NCBI RefSeq assembly: GCF_043290135.1
Contig: NC_134705.1
Location: 38,009,771 to 38,073,770 of the forward strand
Reading direction: 5' to 3'
Origin: Rhipicephalus microplus
Taxonomy: Eukaryota > Arthropoda > Arachnida > Ixodida > Ixodidae
Length of the DNA: 64,000 nucleotides
Both the position numbers and the translations under genes were made by a program. Positions 1 to 8,640 of this stretch are shown here, one piece after another; position 1 is the stretch's first letter; the number at the start of each line of letters is the position of its first letter. The notes beneath the pieces are model-generated. The model searched no databases. It was given only the letters and a program-made list of their open reading frames with translations, and had not been told where the DNA came from.

Positions 1-931
1 CTGTCGGGTCCCCTGGGAGGCGTTCGTAGAATTTTAAGTCGTTTAGTTGACGGTATGCTTCTTGTAGGTAGTCGGTTGTATTTAGGACTACAATTGCCCC
101 TCCTTTGTCAGCGGGCTTTATTATTATATCAGTCCTAGATGTTAGGTTTTGCATACTCTTTTTCTCGGATTTTGTCATGTTTTCCCGCTTTCCCTTCTGT
201 CTGTGATACTCCTGTAATATATCTTTCTGGACCGCGTTAATATATAAGTCCAGACACTTGTCTCGATGACTATTTGGTGTCCAATCGCTTGTTTGGTGGC
301 GGGGAGTCTTTGGAATGTTAGACGGCTTGTCCAAGAAATATTCGTGCAGCCTCAATTTTCTAGCGAAGTTGTCGAGGTCTCGGAGTAAGTGAAACTCATC
401 GAAAGATTTTCTAGTTGGGCAGAAGTTTAGTCCTTTAGATAATAGTTTTACTTCATCAGTTGACAAACTCGTGTCTGATAGGTTTATAATCGCAGCGTCG
501 TAGTGAGTGTTGATAGGTGTTTTCTTGTTTGTGCCGTGAGTTTCCTCGTGGGTGAATGTGTTGTAGTCATACAGTGTAGCGTCTGGTAGTGTGGGGTTGG
601 AAACATTGTCTCTTTTAAGTTTCTGTATTTTAGTTTTCTTGACCTCTTGGTATTTATTCTGTTCGAACTCTGTTAGTAGGGTGATTTCCTCGTTTGATAA
701 GTGGTTGTTGTCGCGCAGAATGGCGTTGGTCATGTTGGTCAGTTTCTTTACTTGTTTTTCACTGTGGTTGATTGCAATTTCTGTTAGCTTGAGTGATGCT
801 TCTAGAAGGACGTTTTGCCATGCGGCCTGGTTGTTTTCGTCGAGATTTGTGGCGGCAGGGGTGATGGAGAGTGTCATTCCTTTGGGGGCTATTCTAGCAT
901 TTAGGTATACTTGCAGCGTCGATCTATGCAT
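1..931 (-). CDS. PLE-1 copy A ORF2, N-terminal part, runs off window edge
   Basis: This is the second copy of the PLE reverse transcriptase gene, beginning with ATG at 929-931 and open to the window edge. It corresponds to roughly the first 310 residues of the complete ORF at 3132-5756, offset by 4825 bases: the N-terminal extension and the start of the RT core. It lies 93 bases after the ORF1 stop. I saw no stop codon in the visible part. The RT active site and GIY-YIG domain would lie outside the window, so whether this copy is complete cannot be judged. Confidence 0.85.
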   Translation of the reverse strand, partial: MHRSTLQVYLNARIAPKGMTLSITPAATNLDENNQAAWQNVLLEASLKLTEIAINHSEKQVKKLTNMTNAILRDNNHLSNEEITLLTEFEQNKYQEVKKTKIQKLKRDNVSNPTLPDATLYDYNTFTHEETHGTNKKTPINTHYDAAIINLSDTSLSTDEVKLLSKGLNFCPTRKSFDEFHLLRDLDNFARKLRLHEYFLDKPSNIPKTPRHQTSDWTPNSHRDKCLDLYINAVQKDILQEYHRQKGKRENMTKSEKKSMQNLTSRTDIIIKPADKGGAIVVLNTTDYLQEAYRQLNDLKFYERLPGDPT

Positions 932-1024
932 TGCATGTCTGATTCGTTTATCCGTGAGTTTTCTTACTTTAAGAAAAGTGGCACTGTAACCGGAGAGCAG
1001 AGAGCTGGACTTACAGATTGGAAG

Positions 1025-2074
1025 TCAGTCTTCTTTTGGGCGCGGGGACGGCACTGCAGAAGTCCGAAGGTTGTAGGTGTGTTGTGTAGGCCTTCGTCGT
1101 TGAAAGGATGATCCGGGCGTCGAGCTGCTGGCAGGCGTTGAGCTCCGAGCGAGCGTTGAGGGCAGGATGTCCGTGTTGCTCGATGTTTCTTTGGGTGGGG
1201 TCGGCAATAGAGCAACACGCCTCTGTTGGTCGGCAGGTTTCACCTCTTGGGAAGGTGCGGTACTGCTGTCGATGACGGTGGGCTGTATCGGGCGTCGAGG
1301 TGTTATACTTTCAACGATCGTTGGGAACTCTGTCGTGGTGTCAGAGGTCTGCAGTGCTCCGGGAACGTGTTGGTGACTTCTGGTTCCCTGGTGATATTCT
1401 TCTGTTCGCATTTGGATGGGAGTGGTAGGTTGGGATGACCACCCCGCGGCAGGCTCGAGGTTCCCGCGATATATTGCCCCTTTCAGCGTTTGAGCAATGA
1501 GTGCTACCCCCATGAAGCTCGGATGTAGTCCGTCCGCAGCAAGGAAACGTCTGGCTGGCAGTTGGTCGAATTCATAGTCGATGTATGACACCTTGCCCGG
1601 TTTCCGGCAGTACGTCTTGATTGTCTCATTAAAGTGACGAGCTTCCCTGTTGAAGCGGTGGACGAATTTCTCGTTGGAACGTTGTAGGCGCCTGTTGGTG
1701 GATCGTGGTGGCACACATGAGACAATTAGTCTGTCAAGTTCCGGGCGTCTTTGAAGAGTGTTATTTACCAGGCGGCGAAGGCGGCGAAGGGACTCATCCG
1801 GCCCGTACAGTTCCAATTCGCTCGTCCCCACGTGGAAAACGAGCGTGGTTACTGAGCGTGGCACATTTGCCAGCTCATCTTCAATATCGAAAGTGGATGC
1901 TCCGCGGATCGTTATGAATGCCGGTGTTGACTTGTCGTAGGGGTTGAAGTGTCGATGAAGGTATCTCGTTTGTGAATTTCCAATGATAGCTGTACTTGGT
2001 GCATGTTTAGGAAATTTCCGTGATACTTTTTCCGCTGGAGGTGCGCCGGTGGCCGGTCTGGAGTAGGCAGGCAT
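1025..2074 (-). CDS. PLE-1 ORF1, SGNH/GDSL-hydrolase-like protein with Pro/Ser/Thr-rich tail
   Basis: A 349-residue protein starting at ATG 2072-2074; the frame is open upstream to 2137, but only through a TTG. The N-terminal half has the blocks of an SGNH (GDSL-like) hydrolase: IIGNSQ with candidate nucleophile Ser34, FHVGTSEL (83-86 in the block III position) and DGLHPS giving the Asp181-x-x-His184 pair. Block I has Asn in place of the usual Asp, and block III has Ser in place of Asn. From about residue 215 the chain is low-complexity, rich in Pro, Ser and Thr, ending basic. It sits between the hammerhead motif and ORF2, so it is ORF1 of the element. Esterase-like ORF1 proteins are known in CR1-like LINEs and GDSL ORFs in rotifer Athena PLEs. 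Function here is inferred; an RNA-binding or membrane role is possible. Confidence 0.75.
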   Translation of the reverse strand: MPAYSRPATGAPPAEKVSRKFPKHAPSTAIIGNSQTRYLHRHFNPYDKSTPAFITIRGASTFDIEDELANVPRSVTTLVFHVGTSELELYGPDESLRRLRRLVNNTLQRRPELDRLIVSCVPPRSTNRRLQRSNEKFVHRFNREARHFNETIKTYCRKPGKVSYIDYEFDQLPARRFLAADGLHPSFMGVALIAQTLKGAIYRGNLEPAAGWSSQPTTPIQMRTEEYHQGTRSHQHVPGALQTSDTTTEFPTIVESITPRRPIQPTVIDSSTAPSQEVKPADQQRRVALLPTPPKETSSNTDILPSTLARSSTPASSSTPGSSFQRRRPTQHTYNLRTSAVPSPRPKED

Positions 2075-2149
2075 GGTGGCGAAAATGGCCGTAGCGTTGC
2101 AATAAGTCAAGTAGATCCTCCAAGAGAACGGTAACAACGGAAGTGTTTA

Positions 2150-2196
2150 ATTCGACAGTTTCGGCCAGAGTCTGGCCTTCATCAGGAGTCATGGTA
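2150..2196 (-). ncRNA. Type I hammerhead ribozyme motif in PLE-1 (copy A)
   Basis: On the minus strand the conserved core CTGATGA (2185-2179) is followed by a 6-bp stem II, GGCCAG/CTGGCC, closed by a 3-base loop. Then come GAAA and the short ACTGTC segment, which can form the minimal stem III found in PLE ribozymes, with predicted cleavage after the C at 2154. Flanking bases form an imperfect stem I (GA, then TTA across from the ATGACTC side, with one mismatch). It lies about 80 bases before the ORF1 ATG, inside the pseudo-LTR. Hammerheads of this minimal form are established for PLEs; activity here is untested. Confidence 0.85.
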
Positions 2197-2587
2197 CATT
2201 CTGTTTGCGCTCACATTTATAGTATTTTGGGTAAAAAATGAGAGGGAAGGAACGAAAAAAAAAAACAGAAAGAAAGAAAGAGTTTGAAAAACGAGAGAGG
2301 AAAGGATATCCAGAAAGTTCCAGGTTCCACTGTGCTTCGCGAGTGGCGTCGTCAGTGTGTATTTTCTTAGTATTGCGTTCAGTGCAGTTTGGTGGCGGTC
2401 CCTTTATTGTAGACGGGGCCTGGCTAAGGTAAGGGCTTGCGTGTCGCGAAAAATGCTTTTTTTATTATTATTTTTTATTTTTTATTTTTTAAAGACCGTC
2501 ACTAATTCGGCGTCGGGGACAGCGTTCCGAGGCTCCAGGAAGTCGGCGCGGGAGAAAATGTTTCTTAAGGCGCTGTCTGTCGTTTTG

Positions 2588-2913
2588 AATGCTATTTTGC
2601 TCTGCGAATCCGCGTTTGGGGGTTTTAATTGTGTATGGGGTGGCCCTTCTATATGTCGGGCTTTGTTGTCGAAATGCGGGAAGGGTTTCCAAACTGCGAG
2701 AAAGGACGTTTGAAGTGATTGCTATTTTGTACTGGGAAACCGCGTTCGGGGCGTTTAGTTGTGTATGTGGATGTCGGGCTTTGTTGCCAAAATCGGGGAA
2801 GGGTTGCCAAAAGGCGAGAAGGGGCGTTTGAAGTGATTGCATTTTGTTCTGGGAATCCACGTTCGGGGCTTTTAGTTGTGCATGCGGTGACCCTTCGACA
2901 AGTCGGGCTTACA
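2588..2913 (-). repeat. Minisatellite in PLE-1 3' region, about three units
   Basis: Three related units of roughly 120-130 bases begin near 2588, 2717 and 2837. Each contains a run like TTTTG-CTG-GAA-CCGCG followed by TTTAGTTGTG and GTCGGGCTTTGTTG. The third unit is shorter. The same array is present in reverse complement at about 6680-7005 in the inverted copy. It belongs to the element's long 3' noncoding region and is not coding, although it keeps frames open by chance. Confidence 0.75.
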
Positions 2914-3050
2914 ACTATTGTTCGGTTATTCAGAGAAATAGAAATAGACGACAGTGGTTCACTGAAACACGCAAAGATATTTGTAGTTGTCCAGTCCTCG
3001 TCGCCGCCACAGTGCCGCGAAATCTTGAACTGTTATGATTACAATTATAA

Positions 3051-3135
3051 ACTTACATATACACACATACACCCCCATACATATGCGCATATGCATAAGT
3101 ACATATACACATATAAATGCATATGTATATATTAT
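3051..3135. repeat. AT/CA-rich low-complexity tract at the 3' end of PLE-1 ORF2
   Basis: Imperfect alternation of ACATA, CACATAC and ATGCATATG words directly follows the ORF2 stop on the minus strand. The mirror copy lies at about 6458-6542. It is part of the element rather than an independent microsatellite. Confidence 0.6.
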
Positions 3136-5756
3136 AGTGCTTTGATTGCTGCAAGTGTACCCGGACTTTCATTTATGCCTTTTTCGAGGGTGTTAAATCG
3201 GTGTATGAGGTATGATTCACGTTGTTCACGTTCCCGGTTTGATTTAAATCCTGTTTCTAAAAGTGTGACTGACAATTTGTCGAAGGAGTGGCCGGGAAGG
3301 TTAAGGTGTTTTGATAGAGGTAGATTCGGCGCTGATTTCGCGTGGGCTCTGTGATTATTGAAACGAATCCTAAAGGGTGTTTCCGTTTGTCCGATGTATT
3401 GCATGCCGCACACGTTGCATTCAAGTAGATATACCACATTAGGGGAATCGCATGTTAGATTTCCTCGTATGTTAATTGAAAAGTTGGATTGTGTGCTGCT
3501 TGCCTTGCTTGTATCTCGCATCGCTTTGCATACAAAACATCGAGGCTTCAGACAAGGTCGGCATGAACTGTCGGAAGTTGAAGTATTGATTTGGGAGTTT
3601 ACAAGTGTGTCTTTGAGGTTGCGTGTTCGTCGGTAAACGACGCCAGGAGCCGATGGGAATGCACGTTTTAGACGTTCACTTTGTTCCAGTATGTTGTAAT
3701 GTCGTTTAAGGATTTTGTTAACGTTGGGGAAATTCGTGCTGTATGTTAAACATAGGTGTGTCTGTTGCAGGTTGTGTTGTGGTGGCCGCTTCATCAGAAG
3801 GTCATCACGCTGAAGTTTTCTAGCTTTTTGAATAGCGTCATCAATTACATGTGGAGGATATTTCTGTTTTTCGAGCACGAGTTTAAGCTTTTGTGAGCTC
3901 GCGTGGAAGTCAGTGTCTTTTGAGCAAATTCGCTTAAAACGGTGGGCCTGGCCGTATGGAATGCTGTTTTTACAATGGCGTGGATGATCACTTTGGTAAT
4001 GGAGGTACTGTTGTCGATCTGTTGGTTTGCGGTAGAGGGTTGTGGAAAGTTTATCATCTTCTATTATTATGGTAACGTCAAGGAAATTTACGGTTACTTG
4101 TGAGTAGGTGTGTGTGAAGTGTATGTTTGGATGCACAGTATTGTAAGTATCGATAAAGTTTAGCAGTTCATCCTCGCTGTGAGTCCAAATAAGAAAAATA
4201 TCGTCAATGTACCGCCTGTATAGGAGTGGTTTCAAGGGAGTTTGGGACAAAAATTCGGTTTCTAGTTCTCCCATAAAAATGTTAGCATAGTTTGGTGCGA
4301 GTTTGGTACCCATGGCGGTGCCGCTGATTTGTCGAAAGTACTCTTGGTTGAACTCGAATGAGTTCAGTTCTAATACAAGTCTTGTGAGGCTTGCGATGGC
4401 AGAGAAATCTGGGGTGTCAGGTTGTCTATGGTTTGTGTATGTGTTTTTTAATGCCGCTATGCCATCATCGTGGGGAATATTTGTATAAAGTGAAGACACA
4501 TCAAGGGTAACTAAGTATGAGTGTTTCGGAATGCGCAGGTCTGCAATATCTCGAAGAAAATGTGAGGTGTCTTTTACGTACGACCCGAGAGTGCACGGAA
4601 TGTGGCCTATTAATTTGTCTACGTACCCTGATATGGGCTCGGTTACTGTGCCTATACCTGAAATGATTGGTCGGCCTGGATTACCGGGTTTATGAATTTT
4701 TGGGAGTATGTAGAAGCGCCCTGGACGAGGGTGTACTGGCCGCATTAATTTGTGCTCACTGCGTGTTATTCTTCCCTCGTCCAACAGCTTCTTCAGTTCT
4801 GTTGCTACAATACGCGTGTATTTCTCTGTCGGGTCCCCTGGGAGGCGTTCGTAGAATTTTAAGTCGTTTAGTTGACGGTATGCTTCTTGTAGGTAGTCGG
4901 TTGTATTTAGGACTACAATTGCCCCTCCTTTGTCAGCGGGCTTTATTATTATATCAGTCCTAGATGTTAGGTTTTGCATACTCTTTTTCTCGGATTTTGT
5001 CATGTTTTCCCGCTTTCCCTTCTGTCTGTGATACTCCTGTAATATATCTTTCTGGACCGCGTTAATATATAAGTCCAGACACTTGTCTCGATGACTATTT
5101 GGTGTCCAATCGCTTGTTTGGTGGCGGGGAGTCTTTGGAATGTTAGACGGCTTGTCCAAGAAATATTCGTGCAGCCTCAATTTTCTAGCGAAGTTGTCGA
5201 GGTCTCGGAGTAAGTGAAACTCATCGAAAGATTTTCTAGTTGGGCAGAAGTTTAGTCCTTTAGATAATAGTTTTACTTCATCAGTTGACAAACTCGTGTC
5301 TGATAGGTTTATAATCGCAGCGTCGTAGTGAGTGTTGATAGGTGTTTTCTTGTTTGTGCCGTGAGTTTCCTCGTGGGTGAATGTGTTGTAGTCATACAGT
5401 GTAGCGTCTGGTAGTGTGGGGTTGGAAACATTGTCTCTTTTAAGTTTCTGTATTTTAGTTTTCTTGACCTCTTGGTATTTATTCTGTTCGAACTCTGTTA
5501 GTAGGGTGATTTCCTCGTTTGATAAGTGGTTGTTGTCGCGCAGAATGGCGTTGGTCATGTTGGTCAGTTTCTTTACTTGTTTTTCACTGTGGTTGATTGC
5601 AATTTCTGTTAGCTTGAGTGATGCTTCTAGAAGAACGTTTTGCCATGCGGCCTGGTTGTTTTCGTCGAGATTTGTGGCGGCAGGGGTGATGGAGAGTGTC
5701 ATTCCTTTGGGGGCTATTCTAGCATTTAGGTATACTTGCAGCGTCGATCTATGCAT
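3132..5756 (-). CDS. PLE-1 ORF2: Penelope-type reverse transcriptase with GIY-YIG endonuclease
   Basis: An uninterrupted 874-residue protein starting at ATG 5754-5756. It copies element RNA into DNA and nicks the target. The N-terminal ~250 residues are charged and helical-looking. The RT core follows, with KPADKGG near residue 270, the motif A Asp in VTLDVSSLYTNIP near 417, and the catalytic YIDDIF near 515. A Cys-containing linker (CRPCLKPRCFVCK) precedes the C-terminal GIY-YIG endonuclease: VVYLLEC near 775, MQYIGQT near 784, the Arg of FRIRF just after, and a C-terminal Glu/Asn region. Length and domain order fit canonical EN-plus PLEs. No stop or frameshift is seen, so the protein looks competent. 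It follows ORF1 by 93 bases in the same transcript direction. Confidence 0.96.
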   Translation of the reverse strand: MHRSTLQVYLNARIAPKGMTLSITPAATNLDENNQAAWQNVLLEASLKLTEIAINHSEKQVKKLTNMTNAILRDNNHLSNEEITLLTEFEQNKYQEVKKTKIQKLKRDNVSNPTLPDATLYDYNTFTHEETHGTNKKTPINTHYDAAIINLSDTSLSTDEVKLLSKGLNFCPTRKSFDEFHLLRDLDNFARKLRLHEYFLDKPSNIPKTPRHQTSDWTPNSHRDKCLDLYINAVQKDILQEYHRQKGKRENMTKSEKKSMQNLTSRTDIIIKPADKGGAIVVLNTTDYLQEAYRQLNDLKFYERLPGDPTEKYTRIVATELKKLLDEGRITRSEHKLMRPVHPRPGRFYILPKIHKPGNPGRPIISGIGTVTEPISGYVDKLIGHIPCTLGSYVKDTSHFLRDIADLRIPKHSYLVTLDVSSLYTNIPHDDGIAALKNTYTNHRQPDTPDFSAIASLTRLVLELNSFEFNQEYFRQISGTAMGTKLAPNYANIFMGELETEFLSQTPLKPLLYRRYIDDIFLIWTHSEDELLNFIDTYNTVHPNIHFTHTYSQVTVNFLDVTIIIEDDKLSTTLYRKPTDRQQYLHYQSDHPRHCKNSIPYGQAHRFKRICSKDTDFHASSQKLKLVLEKQKYPPHVIDDAIQKARKLQRDDLLMKRPPQHNLQQTHLCLTYSTNFPNVNKILKRHYNILEQSERLKRAFPSAPGVVYRRTRNLKDTLVNSQINTSTSDSSCRPCLKPRCFVCKAMRDTSKASSTQSNFSINIRGNLTCDSPNVVYLLECNVCGMQYIGQTETPFRIRFNNHRAHAKSAPNLPLSKHLNLPGHSFDKLSVTLLETGFKSNREREQRESYLIHRFNTLEKGINESPGTLAAIKAL

Positions 5757-5849
5757 TGCATGTCTGATTCGTTTATCCGTGAGTTTTCTTACTTTAAGAA
5801 AAGTGGCACTGTAACCGGAGAGCAGAGAGCTGGACTTACAGATTGGAAG

Positions 5850-6251
5850 TCAGTCTTCTTTTGGGCGCGGGGACGGCACTGCAGAAGTCCGAAGGTTGTA
5901 GGTGTGTTGTGTAGGCCTTCGTCGTTGAAAGGATGATCCGGGCGTCGAGCTGCTGGCAGGCGTTGAGCTCCGAGCGAGCGTTGAGGGCAGGATGTCCGTG
6001 TTGCTCGATGTTTCTTTGGGTGGGGTCGGCAATAGAGCAACACGCCTCTGTTGGTCGGCAGGTTTCACCTCTTGGGAAGGTGCGGTACTGCTGTCGATGA
6101 CGGTGGGCTGTATCGGGCGTCGAGGTGTTATACTTTCAACGATCGTTGGGAACTCTGTCGTGGTGTCAGAGGTCTGCAGTGCTCCGGGAACGTGTTGGTG
6201 ACTTCTGGTTCCCTGGTGATATTCTTCTGTTCGCATTTGGATGGGAGTGGT
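5850..6251 (-). pseudogene. PLE-1 copy B ORF1, C-terminal remnant
   Basis: The last ~130 codons of ORF1, identical to the Pro/Ser/Thr-rich tail in copy A. The sequence is cut at 6251, where copy B ends, so the SGNH-like domain and the ribozyme are missing on this side. Beyond 6251 come about three filler bases and the inverted copy. A protein could only start at an internal Met, so I treat this as a 5'-truncated remnant. Copy B ORF2 just downstream is nevertheless intact. Confidence 0.85.
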
Positions 6252-7533
6252 GGTAAATCAGCGCCGAATCTACCTCTATCAAAACACCTTAACCTTCCCG
6301 GCCACTCCTTCGACAAATTGTCAGTCACACTTTTAGAAACAGGATTTAAATCAAACCGGGAACGTGAACAACGTGAATCATACCTCATACACCGATTTAA
6401 CACCCTCGAAAAAGGCATAAATGAAAGTCCGGGTACACTTGCAGCAATCAAAGCACTATAATATATACATATGCATTTATATGTGTATATGTACTTATGC
6501 ATATGCGCATATGTATGGGGGTGTATGTGTGTATATGTAAGTTTATAATTGTAATCATAACAGTTCAAGATTTCGCGGCACTGTGGCGGCGACGAGGACT
6601 GGACAACTACAAATATCTTTGCGTGTTTCAGTGAACCACTGTCGTCTATTTCTATTTCTCTGAATAACCGAACAATAGTTGTAAGCCCGACTTGTCGAAG
6701 GGTCACCGCATGCACAACTAAAAGCCCCGAACGTGGATTCCCAGAACAAAATGCAATCACTTCAAACGCCCCTTCTCGCCTTTTGGCAACCCTTCCCCGA
6801 TTTTGGCAACAAAGCCCGACATCCACATACACAACTAAACGCCCCGAACGCGGTTTCCCAGTACAAAATAGCAATCACTTCAAACGTCCTTTCTCGCAGT
6901 TTGGAAACCCTTCCCGCATTTCGACAACAAAGCCCGACATATAGAAGGGCCACCCCATACACAATTAAAACCCCCAAACGCGGATTCGCAGAGCAAAATA
7001 GCATTCAAAACGACAGACAGCGCCTTAAGAAACATTTTCTCCCGCGCCGACTTCCTGGAGCCTCGGAACGCTGTCCCCGACGCCGAATTAGTGACGGTCT
7101 TTAAAAAATAAAAAATAAAAAATAATAATAAAAAAAGCATTTTTCGCGACACGCAAGCCCTTACCTTAGCCAGGCCCCGTCTACAATAAAGGGACCGCCA
7201 CCAAACTGCACTGAACGCAATACTAAGAAAATACACACTGACGACGCCACTCGCGAAGCACAGTGGAACCTGGAACTTTCTGGATATCCTTTCCTCTCTC
7301 GTTTTTCAAACTCTTTCTTTCTTTCTGTTTTTTTTTTTTTTTTTTTTTTTCGTTCCTTCCCTCTCATTTTTTACCCAAAATACTATAAATGTGAGCGCAA
7401 ACAGAATGTACCATGACTCCTGATGAAGGCCAGACTCTGGCCGAAACTGTCGAATTAAACACTTCCGTTGTTACCGTTCTCTTGGAGGATCTACTTGACT
7501 TATTGCAACGCTACGGCCATTTTCGCCACCATG

Positions 7534-7536
<3 letters not shown>
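6252..7536 (+). mobile_element. Inverted partial copy of PLE-1 (ORF2 3' end, 3' region, ribozyme)
   Basis: From 6255 the sequence is the reverse complement of 3338-2069: position p pairs with 9593-p up to the poly-A/T run near 7340, then with 9605-p because that run is 12 bases longer here. It carries, on the plus strand, the last ~67 codons of ORF2 (stop near 6461), the AT-rich tract, the minisatellite, the 3' region, a hammerhead motif and the first two codons of ORF1. It breaks off at 7536 in a (TA)n tract. Inverted partial copies abutting a main PLE copy are a known outcome of PLE integration. Confidence 0.93.
7409..7460 (+). ncRNA. Type I hammerhead ribozyme motif in inverted PLE-1 copy
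   Basis: Same motif as at 2150-2196 but on the plus strand: CTGATGA at 7420-7426, stem II GGCCAG-ACT-CTGGCC, GAAA at 7443-7446, then CTGTC with predicted cleavage after 7451. Both copies keep every core base, so neither has visibly decayed. Confidence 0.85.

Positions 7537-7588
<52 letters not shown>
7537..7588. repeat. (TA)n microsatellite
   Basis: An unbroken TA dinucleotide run lies between the truncated end of the inverted PLE-1 copy and the 3' end of LINE-A. It is either the A/T-rich target chosen by the PLE, the terminal microsatellite of LINE-A, or both. Confidence 0.95.
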
Positions 7589-7593
<5 letters not shown>

Positions 7594-8396
7594 TTCACAA
7601 TACTGCCAGTCTCCAAAGAGACCATAGCAGGTGGGCACTACAGTATACAATTACTTAACACTATCATGATCGTAAATTGGTAAATATTGTGTAAAAATAC
7701 AAATCAGCAACCTTGAAGCATACAATCAGCACTTATGCACACCATACACACCCAACACAAGTGAATGCTGGTTTGCATGTCACAGAAAAGCAGACATATC
7801 AAGGACACTAAAAGACATTATTTTCAATTCTTGATAAGAAATCGCACAATGACTGGGCATTAGTGGTGAAAGGGGTTAGCAAAGTCCATTCGTGGATGGC
7901 AACTGGAAAAAAAGAGTATTTAAACGCATCATTGTTACATTTATATTCTATTAGAGTATTTGTATGTTGTTGCCAGGTAGCTCGTGTTTGCGAATATTCA
8001 ACGTAGTTTGAGACATCTATTTTGAAATAATTATGTAGGAGTTGATATAGAAATTTCAAACGTGCCTGCTTCGCCCGTGTTTCGAGCGTGGGAAGTCCAG
8101 AAACAGCTAGAAGGGTAGTGGGTGACTCAGCCAGTTTAAATTTGTTATGTATGAATCTTATGGCCTTCCTTTCTACCTTTTCTATTTTTTTTTATGTTAG
8201 TCACGGTATGAGGAAACCACACAGTATTTCTATATTCAAGGATTGGCCTAATCAATGTTTTGTAGGCTAGTAGTTTCGTCGAGGTGGGTGCCAGATGGAG
8301 CGATCTGCGAATAAAAAATAGTTTTTGCATAGCAGAAGAAATAACATTATCAATTTGAGCGTCCCACCTTAGATCTGATGTTATTGTTAAGCCTAG
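7589..8396 (-). pseudogene. LINE-A (CR1/L2-like), 3' part: RT C-terminus and 3' UTR
   Basis: This is the minus-strand end of a decayed LINE. Reading downward from 8396 the frame gives LGLTITSDLRWDAQIDNV and FFIRRSLHLAPTSTKLLAYK, then LIRPILEY and VWFPHTVTNIKK, the classic post-RT segment of Jockey/CR1-group ORF2. A frameshift follows near 8190 in a T-rich run. The last piece (8059-7808) keeps the C-terminal FKYSFFPVAIHEWTLL signature and ends with a stop. The 3' UTR runs to about 7589 and meets the (TA)n tract. The 5' continuation lies at 10371-11664, beyond an insert. Confidence 0.85.
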
Positions 8397-8640
8397 TGTA
8401 AGGAAAGGACTTAAAGACGCCGAGGAACGTCAAAGCAAAACTGAAGAAGACGAGCGGAGGGCAGGTGACACGAAGGCGACAACAAGAAATGAAGAGAAGA
8501 AGGCACGTGCGTTTACGAGGCAACTGTGCGCCAATCAGCTGATGACCAGTGGTGGCCCATAGAGGTGGCGTGCCACCATTGGGCCACGTGCGACCATTAC
8601 GTGGCAGTAGACTGTGTGGCTGGGGACGAGCCGGAGCAGC

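Larger units (their letters stand above)
1..6251 (-). mobile_element. Penelope-like element PLE-1, tandem array
   Basis: Two head-to-tail copies of a Penelope-like retroelement are read on the minus strand. Bases 1-1426 and 4826-6251 match over their whole length with a constant offset of 4825 bases; I noticed only one substitution (near 814/5639). In transcription order: copy B starts inside ORF1 at 6251, runs through ORF2 (5756-3132) and a long 3' region, then passes into copy A with a hammerhead motif, complete ORF1 (2074-1025) and the start of ORF2 (931 to the window edge). Tandem 5'-truncated arrangement with pseudo-LTRs is typical of PLEs. Near-identity of the two copies implies recent formation. 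An assembly artefact at the array cannot be excluded from sequence alone. Confidence 0.93.

Noticed and set aside
935..1025. Possible intron between PLE ORF1 and ORF2 (GTAAGT near 1008 with TTACAG downstream)
   Set aside because: The interval is only about 31 bases, too short for an intron, and lies after the ORF1 stop, so it would not fuse the ORFs.
591..1438. Plus-strand open frames over the PLE (e.g. 591-989, 911-1111, 1226-1438) and their copies at 5416-5936
   Set aside because: They are antisense shadows of PLE ORF1/ORF2; their exact repetition only reflects the 4825-base tandem duplication.
2719..3354. 211-codon plus-strand frame, and 248-codon minus-strand counterpart at 6128-6874
   Set aside because: They run through the PLE minisatellite, AT-rich tract and antisense of ORF2; duplicated by the inverted copy and without any domain.
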